Shown here: piece after piece, positions 9,197-17,394 of the stretch
How positions within the stretch are numbered: the first letter of the stretch is position 1
Layout of the letters: each line of letters begins with the position of its first letter
Source: Acinetobacter boissieri
Lineage (GTDB): Bacteria > Pseudomonadota > Gammaproteobacteria > Pseudomonadales > Moraxellaceae
Assembly (NCBI RefSeq): GCF_900096955.1
Contig: NZ_FMYL01000004.1
Coordinates: 124,001 to 188,000 of the forward strand
DNA length: 64,000 bases
Direction: 5' to 3'
Made by a program: the position numbers and the translations under genes
The notes under the pieces: model-generated
Told to the model about the DNA's origin: nothing
Seen by the model: only the letters and a program-made list of their open reading frames with translations
The model's database searches: none

Positions 9197-9872
9197 AATC
9201 ACCCCATTTACTGGTTTTCACCCCAAGCCCTACCAGTGCTTCTACCAACTTCACTGCAGCTCCAACACCATCAACCACAGGAATTCCAATGTCCTGACTC
9301 AACTGATTAACCATTTTAGACATACCACCACACCCTAAAACAATCGCCCCAATGTCATCCTGCGCTTTTGCCAATAAACAACTTTCTTTCAATCGTTGAT
9401 ACGTATTATTTTCATCTTGCTCTAGAGCAAGCACAGGTAAATCAATACATCGGATTTTAGAACACTTATGGGAAAAACCATATTCATGTAACAAATGCTC
9501 TGCAATAATTTTTGTTCGACTGAGTGTCGTCACAATCGTAAATTTTGTTGCAATGAGTGAAGCCACATGAAAAGCAGCTTCAGCAATACCAATCACAGGT
9601 GCATCAGCAATTTCACGCGCTGCATGCAAAGCTGGATCACCAAAACACGCAATAATGTGTCCATCGATACCATCTAAACGTCCTTGTTGCACTAACTCAA
9701 GTACCCCAATGGCTGAAATTGCTTCATCGTAGTGTCCTTCTATCGATTCAACTCCTTTTTTTGGGCATACAGTCACAATTTCTGTCGAAAATGATGCAAT
9801 ATTCTTTGCACTTGCATCAATCGAGTGCGTCATCTCTATAGACGTATTTGGGTTAATCACTTGTATTTTCAT
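9171..9872 (-). CDS. Asp/Glu/hydantoin racemase family protein
   Basis: 233 residues of the two-cysteine aspartate/glutamate/hydantoin racemase superfamily. It starts with the hydantoin-racemase-like IQVINPNTS, and the two proton-transfer cysteines are both present in ACFGDP (first half) and VLGCGGMS (second half). Family members racemise allantoin, hydantoins, aspartate or glutamate. The divergent NCS1 permease next door, whose relatives carry allantoin, hydantoins or nucleobases, supports a hydantoin or allantoin substrate, but no hydantoinase, allantoinase or carbamoylase is in view. It overlaps the downstream dipeptidase, so the two form one transcription unit. Confidence 0.85.
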   Translation of the reverse strand: MKIQVINPNTSIEMTHSIDASAKNIASFSTEIVTVCPKKGVESIEGHYDEAISAIGVLELVQQGRLDGIDGHIIACFGDPALHAAREIADAPVIGIAEAAFHVASLIATKFTIVTTLSRTKIIAEHLLHEYGFSHKCSKIRCIDLPVLALEQDENNTYQRLKESCLLAKAQDDIGAIVLGCGGMSKMVNQLSQDIGIPVVDGVGAAVKLVEALVGLGVKTSKWGDYAYPTTKS

Positions 9873-9890
9873 AATATTTACTCTTTGAAT

Positions 9891-9974
9891 ACTTAAGTTT
9901 TCTTATTTATATACCTAATTTAAGTACAAAAAGACGTAAAAAATTGTTTATTTATCTAATTTAGACTTAAGTCT
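9891..9974. promoter_or_regulatory. paired ACTTAAGT palindromes between racemase and NCS1 permease
   Basis: The divergent intergenic region carries the self-complementary octamer ACTTAAGT twice, at 9891-9898 and 9965-9972. The second copy is extended to the perfect 12-mer AGACTTAAGTCT (9963-9974). A half-match TTAAGT sits between them at about 9920. Two identical dyads about seven helical turns apart between divergent, functionally related genes suggest operators of a shared regulator. No regulator gene is adjacent. Confidence 0.4.
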
Positions 9975-10056
9975 TAGTATTGTATTCAACTAAATCTTAT
10001 TTTTGGTCTGATTCCTGCTTAGTAACAACTATAAAATAAGTTTTAGGAATACAAGC

Positions 10057-11496
10057 ATGACAGATCAGTCATATAGCGCAAACCTCACTAATGAGGATTT
10101 AAAACCAGCAAAACAAAATTGGTCTTGGTACAATATTTTTTCTTTTTGGATGTCAGATGTACATAGTATTGGGGGCTACGTTGTTGCAGCAAGTTTATTT
10201 ACTTTAGGCTTAGCTAGCTGGCAAGTATTTGTTGCTCTACTACTTGGAATTGTCATTGTACAATTGTGTGCCAATTTAGTCGCTAAACCTAGCCAAGTAA
10301 GTGGTGTGCCTTATGCCGTGATTAGCCGTCAAGCTTTTGGCGTATATGGTGCCAATATTCCTGCACTGATTCGAGGTGTGATTGCCGTCTCTTGGTATGG
10401 TATACAAACATGGTTAGCATCTAATGCACTTATGCTCATGTTACTCAAGTTCTTCCCAAGCCTTGCCCCACTCACCACCACTAGTTTTGTTGGACTCACG
10501 ACCATTGGTTGGATTTGCTTTGGCTTTATGTGGGTATTACAAGTCCTTGTGTTTTGGAAAGGCATGAATGCCATTAAAGTATTTATCGATTGGGCCGGCC
10601 CAATGGTTTATGTGGTCATGCTAGCGCTTGTCGCATGGCTAATCAGTAAAGTTGGATGGTCAAACATTTCACTTAACCTTACAGATAAAGTACTGTCTTC
10701 TTCTGAGCAATGGATGCAGTTTGCTGTTGCTGTTGCATTGGTTGTCTCTTACTTTTCTGGGCCATTACTGAATTTTGGTGACTTTTCTCGTTATGGAAAA
10801 GACATGAACAGTATTAAAAAAGGGAACTTTTGGGGTTTACCATTTAACTTTATATTCTTCTCGCTTATTACTGTCGTCACAGTCTCTGCAACATACAGTA
10901 TGACCGGAAAAATGGTCACAGACCCTCTTGAAACTGTTGCGTTGGTCGACAGTACCTTTGCTGTTGTACTTGGTCTTGTTACTGTACTGACTGCAACCAT
11001 TGGCATTAATATTGTAGCGAACTTCGTTTCTGCAGGTTTTGACTTCTCGAATGTTTTTCCAAAGAAAATTAGCTTTAGAACAGGCGGCATGATTGCGGCT
11101 GTCGGTTCAGTACTGATTACACCATGGAATTTATTCCATTCACCAGAGTTAATTCACTACACCCTAGATACTTTAGCTGCTTTTATTGGGCCTCTATTTG
11201 GTATTTTGATTGCAGACTTTTATTTTGTAAATAAACAAAAAGTGTCTACAGATGAATTATTCAGTGAAAGTAAAACAGGGCGTTACTGGTATAAAAATGG
11301 TTTCAATCCTAAAGCAATTCTCACTTTAATCCCTTCTGTTTTAGTTGGACTCATTCTCACTTTTGTACCTACATTTCACCCAATTGCACCATTTAACTGG
11401 TTTATTGGTGCATTTTTAGGACTCACGGTCTACAGCTTTTTATGTAAAGATAAAATTTCTTCACCTGTAACCGATTTAAGCGCATCAAAAGACTAA
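10057..11496 (+). CDS. NCS1 family permease (nucleobase/allantoin/hydantoin symporter)
   Basis: 479 residues with about twelve transmembrane segments. The N-terminal NWSWYNIFSFWMSDVHSIGG is the NCS1 pattern (nucleobase:cation symporter 1; Mhp1, PucI/AllP and CodB are relatives), and the GPLLNFGDFSRYGKD loop is typical of members carrying allantoin, hydantoin or uracil. An AGGAA site precedes the ATG. The gene diverges from the racemase-dipeptidase pair across a region with twin palindromes, so import of a racemisable hydantoin-like compound is plausible. The substrate cannot be fixed from sequence alone. Confidence 0.88.
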   Translation: MTDQSYSANLTNEDLKPAKQNWSWYNIFSFWMSDVHSIGGYVVAASLFTLGLASWQVFVALLLGIVIVQLCANLVAKPSQVSGVPYAVISRQAFGVYGANIPALIRGVIAVSWYGIQTWLASNALMLMLLKFFPSLAPLTTTSFVGLTTIGWICFGFMWVLQVLVFWKGMNAIKVFIDWAGPMVYVVMLALVAWLISKVGWSNISLNLTDKVLSSSEQWMQFAVAVALVVSYFSGPLLNFGDFSRYGKDMNSIKKGNFWGLPFNFIFFSLITVVTVSATYSMTGKMVTDPLETVALVDSTFAVVLGLVTVLTATIGINIVANFVSAGFDFSNVFPKKISFRTGGMIAAVGSVLITPWNLFHSPELIHYTLDTLAAFIGPLFGILIADFYFVNKQKVSTDELFSESKTGRYWYKNGFNPKAILTLIPSVLVGLILTFVPTFHPIAPFNWFIGAFLGLTVYSFLCKDKISSPVTDLSASKD

Positions 11497-11546
11497 GTCT
11501 TTCATACCAACCTACTTATTACCTTAATGCGTAGGTTGGTTAAACT

Positions 11547-11585
11547 AAAACGCCTCGTTTAAAAATAATTTAAACGAGGCGTTTT
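11547..11585. terminator. bidirectional intrinsic terminator, 17-bp perfect stem
   Basis: Arms 11547-11563 and 11569-11585 are exactly complementary (AAAACGCCTCGTTTAAA and its reverse complement) around a five-base loop. With A/T tracts at both ends it can serve the NCS1 permease on one strand and the YegP-type gene on the other. Confidence 0.92.
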
Positions 11586-11607
11586 AATGCGATGCAACAC
11601 ATTATAT

Positions 11608-11952
11608 TTATGATTCTACATGCGTTAAATCTTTAATGTTTTCTGTTGGACCATTTTTTTTCACAGATTCAATTCCGTTGTCACGTGATGCGACAGAAGC
11701 GTACATTTGACTGGTTCCAATAATCTGATGATTCGCTGCTTTTAAATTAAAATAAGCTTTACCATTTTTTGCTTCTAAACGATCAAACTTACTGTCATCT
11801 AGTGAATTTTTTTGTACTGAACTAATACCTGTTTGTGCCGAAGCTTTCGCTTTATATAGTTCACTCGTTAAAATGATTTCCCCATTACCTGCTTTAAGTA
11901 CAAAACGAAATTGATCATCTTTTGCTTTTGAAATTTCATAACAACCTGACAT
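11608..11952 (-). CDS. YegP family protein (tandem DUF1508)
   Basis: 114 residues built of two DUF1508 repeats. Each repeat has a YxxxxAxNGxxI-type strand followed by YxxxxSxxxGIxSVxKN (GEIILTSELYKAKASAQTGI then HQIIGTSQMYASVASRDNGI). Single and tandem copies are widespread in bacteria (E. coli YegP), and the fold is a small beta-rich dimer. No enzymatic function is established. The gene stands alone: the bidirectional terminator follows it and about 230 bases of AT-rich spacer separate it from ygfZ. Confidence 0.88.
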   Translation of the reverse strand: MSGCYEISKAKDDQFRFVLKAGNGEIILTSELYKAKASAQTGISSVQKNSLDDSKFDRLEAKNGKAYFNLKAANHQIIGTSQMYASVASRDNGIESVKKNGPTENIKDLTHVES

Positions 11953-12184
11953 ATACTCACCTCATTATTTAGTTCAATTCTTTATGTTGTAAACCGACAC
12001 AATATGTTGCGGTTCAATTAATATAAAGCCTGATGCAGTTTTTTAAAAGTGACTATATTGTAACCATTTTCTTTTTTAATTTTTATTTTAGTGTTATCCA
12101 AATATCATCCATCACAATTAACGGCTGATTTTTTCTGTAGAATCCGACAGAATAAAGCAAATAACTGATCAATAGAGATTTAAA

Positions 12185-12913
12185 ATGAGCACACTTTCAT
12201 TTACTCAATACAGCTTAGTTGGTTCAGATACAACCAAGTTTTTACAAGGGCAAGTGACCATTCATGCAGAACGTTTAGAAGATAACATCACACAATATAC
12301 TGTTATTTGCGATCTTAAAGGGCGTATTCATTTTGGCATTTGGCTTAAAAAAATATCTTCAGAACATTTTGAAATTACGGTTGTATCAGATCAAAGTCAT
12401 GATTTTGAACAACATATTCGAAAATATGGTGCTTTTGCTAAAATTACTCTGACTGCCCTTGGTGAGGTTTTTCCTACACTACAACAACACAGCACTGTAT
12501 TTTCAGCACAAAAAACTGATATTGTGGCATGGCAACATGCAGCCATTGCAGATGGCCAAGCTTGGATTACACAAGCGACTGCACACGCCTTTCAGCCACA
12601 AGAGCTTCGTTTACATCAGCAACATGCTATAGCGTATGATAAAGGATGCTATCTTGGACAAGAAGTCATTGCACGTTTGTGGTTCAAAGCGCAGCCGAAA
12701 CAATGGCTACATTTAATTGAAGGCACTGGTATAGCACCTGATGTATTATCTAAAATTGGTACAGGTATACAAGTGGTTAATCGTATTGCTCTTGAATCGA
12801 ATCAATACCTCGCTTTAGTGATTGCCCGTCCGCAGAGCTTAGAAGAAAGCACAGAAGTATCTGTACTTGAACTCCCTGTGCATTTACAAGGTGATGTTGC
12901 AAGACCCAAATAA
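12185..12913 (+). CDS. ygfZ: folate-binding tRNA-modifying/Fe-S cluster protein YgfZ
   Basis: YgfZ-family proteins use folate and help maintain certain iron-sulfur enzymes, including the MiaB tRNA methylthiotransferase. The diagnostic motif with its essential cysteine is clear: KGCYLGQEVIARLWFKA (about 155-171). At 242 residues the protein is shorter than E. coli YgfZ (326), mainly at the C-terminal end, a size usual among Moraxellaceae as far as I recall. It stands 55 bases before the drug exporter and may be transcribed with it. Confidence 0.88.
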   Translation: MSTLSFTQYSLVGSDTTKFLQGQVTIHAERLEDNITQYTVICDLKGRIHFGIWLKKISSEHFEITVVSDQSHDFEQHIRKYGAFAKITLTALGEVFPTLQQHSTVFSAQKTDIVAWQHAAIADGQAWITQATAHAFQPQELRLHQQHAIAYDKGCYLGQEVIARLWFKAQPKQWLHLIEGTGIAPDVLSKIGTGIQVVNRIALESNQYLALVIARPQSLEESTEVSVLELPVHLQGDVARPK

Positions 12914-12968
12914 GTAAACGCTGTAACTGATTCATATAATATATCTTCGTACAAAAAAGAGAATAATC

Positions 12969-14354
12969 ATGAAAACAAGTAAGCATCAACCTATAGAAAA
13001 GCAATATCGTGCGATTTTATGGTTGGTTGCGATTGGTTTTTTCATGCAACAGCTCGACAGTACGATTATTAACACAGCACTTCCTCAAATTGCGCTCAAT
13101 TTAAATGAAGATCCACTGAATATGCATGGCATTGTGGTGGCTTATGTATTAGCCATGGCTGTAACCATTCCTATCAGTGGTTGGGTGACTGACAAATATG
13201 GCTTAAAAAAAACATATTTTGCAGCCATTATTTTGTTTAGCACAGCCTCAGTCGCCTGTGCTTTATCTCACAGTTTGACGCAATTGATTGTTGCTAGGGT
13301 ATTTCAAGGTATTGGTGGCGCTTTACTCCAACCTGTAGGTCGCCTGACTTTACTTAAAGTCATGCCTAAAACACAACTACTTGCAGCTTTAAGCTTTGTA
13401 AGTATTCCGGGTTTAATTGGCCCTTTAATTGGGCCAAGTTTAGGTGGTGTATTGGTTGAATGGACAAGTTGGCACTGGATTTTTCTCATCAACGTACCTA
13501 TTGGTCTAATCGGTGCAATTTTCACCCTTAAAATACTTCCAGATCTTAAAGAAGATAACTTTCAGCCTTTTGACTATCTTGGATTTATATTAATTGCCAC
13601 GACCATGCTCAGTTTATCTTTTTTACTTGAGCACTTAACTGAATCTCGTCCTCAAATGACCAATACGCTTATTTTATTGGGCTTTGCTGTAATTGCAGCT
13701 GTTCTTTATTATTTTCATGCCAAAAGGAAACCGACAGCAATTTTTGCAGCAGATATTTTTAATGTTCGTAGTTTTCGTATTGGTATTTTAGGTAATTTTT
13801 TCGCTCGCTTAGGCAATGGTGCGATTCCATTTTTACTGCCACTCATGCTACAAGTTGTGCTGAATTTAAACCCAACCATTGCCGGTTTAATGATGATTCC
13901 TTTGGCATTGGGTTCAATGTTGATTAAAAAGTATATCACACGTTTGGTGGACCGCTTTGGCTATCGCTATGTACTGACTGTAAATACTGTATTCGTTGGG
14001 TTAGGTATGATGAGCTTTGCTTTACTTTCTACTAGCACCCCAATTTGGTGGCAAGTCATTCACTTTTTCTTATTTGGTGTTGTCAATTCAATCCAATTCA
14101 CCACCATGAATACTGTGAGTATTAAAGACCTTACACATCAAAAAGCAGGTCAAGGCAACAGTATACTTTCCGTTGTACAACAGCTTTCTATGAGTATGGG
14201 CATAGCGCTCGCCAGTGTTGCGCTCAATACTTTTTCTCAAATGTATGGAAAAATACATATATTGCAATCTTTTCAATACACATTTGTCTGTTTAGGACTC
14301 ATGACCTGTGCAGCAAGTTTTATATTTTTTAGATTAAAGGCAAAAACCATATAA
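12969..14354 (+). CDS. MFS drug:H+ antiporter, DHA2 family (EmrB/QacA; MdtD-like)
   Basis: 461 residues, about 14 hydrophobic segments. It begins with ILWLVAIGFFMQQLDSTIIN, where the aspartate-containing LDSTIVN-type motif marks DHA2 exporters. GWVTDKYGLKKTYF is the MFS loop 2-3 motif, and RVFQGIGGALLQPVGR and GPLIGPSLGGVLVE are motifs B and C of antiporters. The size and pattern resemble MdtD (about 470 residues). There is no adjacent membrane-fusion protein, so it probably works alone in the inner membrane. AAAGAGA precedes the ATG. The substrate is unknown. Confidence 0.87.
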   Translation: MKTSKHQPIEKQYRAILWLVAIGFFMQQLDSTIINTALPQIALNLNEDPLNMHGIVVAYVLAMAVTIPISGWVTDKYGLKKTYFAAIILFSTASVACALSHSLTQLIVARVFQGIGGALLQPVGRLTLLKVMPKTQLLAALSFVSIPGLIGPLIGPSLGGVLVEWTSWHWIFLINVPIGLIGAIFTLKILPDLKEDNFQPFDYLGFILIATTMLSLSFLLEHLTESRPQMTNTLILLGFAVIAAVLYYFHAKRKPTAIFAADIFNVRSFRIGILGNFFARLGNGAIPFLLPLMLQVVLNLNPTIAGLMMIPLALGSMLIKKYITRLVDRFGYRYVLTVNTVFVGLGMMSFALLSTSTPIWWQVIHFFLFGVVNSIQFTTMNTVSIKDLTHQKAGQGNSILSVVQQLSMSMGIALASVALNTFSQMYGKIHILQSFQYTFVCLGLMTCAASFIFFRLKAKTI

Positions 14355-14373
14355 AATTAAACAAAAAATAATT

Positions 14374-14973
14374 TTAAATATCAACACAACCAGACATTGC
14401 TTGTCGTAAAGTTTGCCCTTTTTTACGCTCAATCAATCGGGCACACATACCAAATGCAGTTGGTCCAACCACATCTGCTTTGGGTGTATCTCCAATAAAC
14501 AACATCTCTTTAGCATCACAGTGAAGCTCATTCAGCAAGTGCTGATAAATCTTAGGATCAGGTTTAGTCGCACCCACTGCATAGCTCATAGCATACGCAT
14601 CAAAAGATGGAAGTTGATTAAATACTGCATTGCCATATGGCATGGCTAAGTTCGAACATAAAGCCAATTTAAATCCTTGAGATTTTAACTTTAGCAATGT
14701 CTCTCGTGTGTCATCATATAAACAAATAGAGTCCAATTCTTCAGCCAAGTCAGCCTCCAATGATTTAACCAAATCTATTGAAATTTCATACCCCCAAAAC
14801 TTTGCTAATTCAGCAAAACTCTTACAATGAGACATTACCATAGATACATCATTGGCTTGTGGTCTACGGCCCTGCTTGGCTAAGGCATGTAATAGTCGTT
14901 TATAAGGAGAACGCCTTTTTTCTATTGTTAACAACGTACCAAACACATCAAAAACAATTACAGAGCATTGCAT
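14374..14973 (-). CDS. HAD-superfamily hydrolase (haloacid dehalogenase/phosphatase type)
   Basis: 199 residues with all HAD motifs: motif I FDVFGTL with the nucleophilic aspartate at residue 9, motif II LCSNL, motif III lysine in GATKPDPKIY, and motif IV MLFIGDTPKADVVGP. The DVFGT form, instead of DxDGT, resembles L-2-haloacid dehalogenase and related phosphatases. A helical cap lies between motifs I and II. The substrate cannot be predicted. It stands alone between the convergent exporter and the sulfite reductase terminator. Confidence 0.85.
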   Translation of the reverse strand: MQCSVIVFDVFGTLLTIEKRRSPYKRLLHALAKQGRRPQANDVSMVMSHCKSFAELAKFWGYEISIDLVKSLEADLAEELDSICLYDDTRETLLKLKSQGFKLALCSNLAMPYGNAVFNQLPSFDAYAMSYAVGATKPDPKIYQHLLNELHCDAKEMLFIGDTPKADVVGPTAFGMCARLIERKKGQTLRQAMSGCVDI

Positions 14974-15056
14974 TTCGACTTTCTCACTTACGATTCAATG
15001 CATATCAAGTTTTAGTCTAATCTGTTCAATGTAAGATACAATGGCATATTTATCCT

Positions 15057-15087
15057 AAAAAAATAGAGCCTGACAGGCTCTATTTTT
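15057..15087 (-). terminator. intrinsic terminator of the sulfite reductase operon
   Basis: Perfect 14-base arms (15059-15072 and 15074-15087, AAAAATAGAGCCTG and its complement) flank a single unpaired base. The leftward transcript ends in a U-run. The position fits the end of the sulfite reductase-DUF934 operon. Confidence 0.9.
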
Positions 15088-15101
15088 ATTTTATATATCG
15101 T

Positions 15102-15596
15102 TTAAGATAGAATCTGACCAGTTTGATAATTTGGGTTTGGCACTGCAGTTGAAATCTGATACGGATGCTTAAAATCGTTCAGTCCAGATTTAGCTTCTTC
15201 CAAACTCTTACCTTCTTTTAACACAAAGCTGTCAAAACCTGAGCGTTTTAGATAGTTTAAAACATCTTTAAAAATATCACCTACAGCGCGAAGTTCGCCT
15301 TTAAAACCTTGACGGCGTAAAAGGGCTGCGAAGGAATAACCTCTTCCATCATTAAAGCCAGCAAATTCAATAAAAATACTGTCTAGCTCAGCCAGTGGAA
15401 AAACATGATCTTCAGGCGAATCATCTACTGTAATCAATAATGCTTTTTTACCTTTGACCTGTGAAAGTAAATCAAGCTGTGCTGTCGTTAATACAACATC
15501 AGCAGATGGAAACTCACCCGTCTCTTCTACCAACGTATAGGTATTTTCTGCAACTAAACCATCTTTTTGTAAAACAGGAAAATCAAGATTAAGCAT
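15102..15596 (-). CDS. DUF934 protein, sulfite-reductase-associated
   Basis: 164 residues. DUF934 proteins are almost always encoded next to ferredoxin-type sulfite reductases (or cysH) in proteobacteria and are thought to aid electron transfer or assembly; the biochemical role is not settled. Visible patterns are FNDGRGYSFAALLRRQGFKGELRAVGD, split by the conserved GRGYS, and FDSFVLKEG. The ATG at 15596 overlaps the end of the reductase gene by eight bases and has AAGGAG nicely spaced before it; a longer reading from 15644 would run far into the reductase. Translational coupling is likely. Confidence 0.85.
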   Translation of the reverse strand: MLNLDFPVLQKDGLVAENTYTLVEETGEFPSADVVLTTAQLDLLSQVKGKKALLITVDDSPEDHVFPLAELDSIFIEFAGFNDGRGYSFAALLRRQGFKGELRAVGDIFKDVLNYLKRSGFDSFVLKEGKSLEEAKSGLNDFKHPYQISTAVPNPNYQTGQILS

Positions 15597-17232
15597 ATGC
15601 TCTCTCCTTAAATGGTTTAATGCCAACACGGCGATAGGTATCAATAAACTTTTCTTCGTTTTCTCGAATATCTAAGTAGGTATTTAAAATCTCTTCAATC
15701 ACATCAGGAACAACATCTGCTGCAAAAGATGGGCCTAAAATGTTACCAATTGAAGCATCATGGTCTGAATGTCCACCCAATGTAATTTGGTAGAACTCTT
15801 CACCTTTTTTATCTACACCCAAAATACCGATATTCCCAACATGGTGATGTCCACATGCATTCATACACCCAGAAATATTCAGATCTATTTCTCTTAGGTT
15901 ATACAGCATGTCTAAATCATCGAAACGGCGAGTAATTGCTTCAGAAATCGGAATTGACTTTGCATTCGCGAGTGAGCAATAATCGCCTCCCGGACAACAA
16001 ATAATATCAGTTAAAAATCCAATATGTGCTCTTGCCATATTCGCTGTTTCTAACTTCTGCCACAACTCAAACAAACGCGCTTGCTCTACATCTACTAAAG
16101 AAATATTTTGCTCGTGTGTGGTTCTGAGTTCACCAAAAGTGTATTCATCTGCCAAATCTGCAATAAAATTCATTTCTTCAGTGGTCATATCGCCAGGGGC
16201 AATACCCGCTCGTTTCAAGTTAATGTTCACAATACGATAGCCAGACACTTTATGTGCATGTGTGTTCACATTAAACCATTGTTTAAACTTAGGGTATGTA
16301 TTAAATAATGCTACAAAATTTTCATCTGGCGTATCTTTATACTCAAATGGTTTAAACACACAATCCATTTTTTCAAGCAAGCTTGGTGCTACAGTTAAAT
16401 GCTCACGCGTGTGTAAAAATTCAGCTTCTACTTTTTGAGCAAAAACTTCAGGAGTTATCGCTTTGACTAAAATCTTAATACGTGCTTTATATTTATTGTC
16501 GCGGCGACCATGTAAGTTATACACACGCAAAACAGCATCAAGATAAGCAATTAAATCTTGGCGAGGTAAATACTCACGAATTACACTTCCAATCACTGGG
16601 GTACGGCCTAAGCCACCACCTGCTTTAATTTTATAACCAATTTCACCTGCTTCATTTTTAACAATATATACCCCAATATCATGAAAAGAAGCAGCTGCAC
16701 GGTCTTTTTCAGCCACAGCAGAAACAGCAATTTTAAATTTACGCGGTAAAAAAGCAAATTCAGGGTGGAAAGTACTCCACTGGCGAATCAACTCACAAGT
16801 CGGGCGAGGATCTGCCACCTCACCTGCAACAACACCTGCATATTGGTCAGTAGTCGTATTACGAATACAGTTGCCACTGGTTTGAATGGCATGCATTTGT
16901 ACAGTTGCTAACTCTTCTAAAATATCTGGTACATCTTCTAAAGCTGGCCAATTCAATTGAATATTTTGCCGTGTTGAAATATGAGCGTAGCCACGGTCGT
17001 ACTGTGTAGAAATATCAGCAATTTTTCTCAGTTGCTTTGAGTTCATCAGTCCATATGGTACAGCAATACGCAACATGGGTGCATAGCGCTGTACATACAA
17101 ACCATTTTGCAATCGCAATGGGCGATATTCATCTTCAGACAAAGTACCGGCCAAGTAGCGTTGCGTTTGATCTCTAAATTGAGCAACTCGCTCATTTACA
17201 AGTTGTTGGTCATCATTGGTATATAAATACAT
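15589..17232 (-). CDS. cysI: nitrite/sulfite reductase hemoprotein (CysI-like)
   Basis: Six-electron reduction of sulfite to sulfide in assimilatory sulfur metabolism. The 547-residue protein has two ferredoxin-like repeats and the full set of ligands for the coupled 4Fe-4S cluster and siroheme: CPGGDYC (Cx5C) followed by SGCMNACGHHHVG (Cx3C). No CysJ flavoprotein is nearby. Members of this type, paired with DUF934, probably take electrons from ferredoxin or a separate reductase. Nitrite as an alternative substrate cannot be excluded, but the DUF934 partner argues for sulfite. A structured leader precedes the gene. Confidence 0.88.
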   Translation of the reverse strand: MYLYTNDDQQLVNERVAQFRDQTQRYLAGTLSEDEYRPLRLQNGLYVQRYAPMLRIAVPYGLMNSKQLRKIADISTQYDRGYAHISTRQNIQLNWPALEDVPDILEELATVQMHAIQTSGNCIRNTTTDQYAGVVAGEVADPRPTCELIRQWSTFHPEFAFLPRKFKIAVSAVAEKDRAAASFHDIGVYIVKNEAGEIGYKIKAGGGLGRTPVIGSVIREYLPRQDLIAYLDAVLRVYNLHGRRDNKYKARIKILVKAITPEVFAQKVEAEFLHTREHLTVAPSLLEKMDCVFKPFEYKDTPDENFVALFNTYPKFKQWFNVNTHAHKVSGYRIVNINLKRAGIAPGDMTTEEMNFIADLADEYTFGELRTTHEQNISLVDVEQARLFELWQKLETANMARAHIGFLTDIICCPGGDYCSLANAKSIPISEAITRRFDDLDMLYNLREIDLNISGCMNACGHHHVGNIGILGVDKKGEEFYQITLGGHSDHDASIGNILGPSFAADVVPDVIEEILNTYLDIRENEEKFIDTYRRVGIKPFKERAYA

Positions 17233-17252
17233 GGCGTCTAGCTAGTAAAATT

Positions 17253-17307
17253 AATTTTATGCTCATAGCATACGAGCATTTCATCTATCAGCGAAATGCT
17301 TTTTTTG
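17253..17307 (-). promoter_or_regulatory. hairpin-rich leader upstream of the sulfite reductase gene
   Basis: Read leftward (as the cysI leader), AGCATTTC pairs with GAAATGCT (17275-17282 with 17293-17300), and next comes ATGCT-atg-AGCAT. The repeated AGCAT/ATGCT units allow alternative pairings. On the opposite strand the first hairpin is followed by seven T residues, making it look like a rightward terminator although no rightward gene precedes it. Confidence 0.35.
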
Positions 17308-17351
17308 CATATTTAATAGCGGTTTTTCTTATAAAGAAAAATATAGCTATA

Positions 17352-17381
17352 AAAAAAGCCCAGTCGAAACTGGGCTTTTTT
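17352..17381 (-). terminator. intrinsic terminator after gcd
   Basis: Thirteen-base perfect arms (AAAAAAGCCCAGT and its complement) around CGAA. It lies directly beyond the gcd stop, is symmetric, and would work in both directions. Confidence 0.92.
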
Positions 17382-17394
17382 ATACTAAGTTAAA

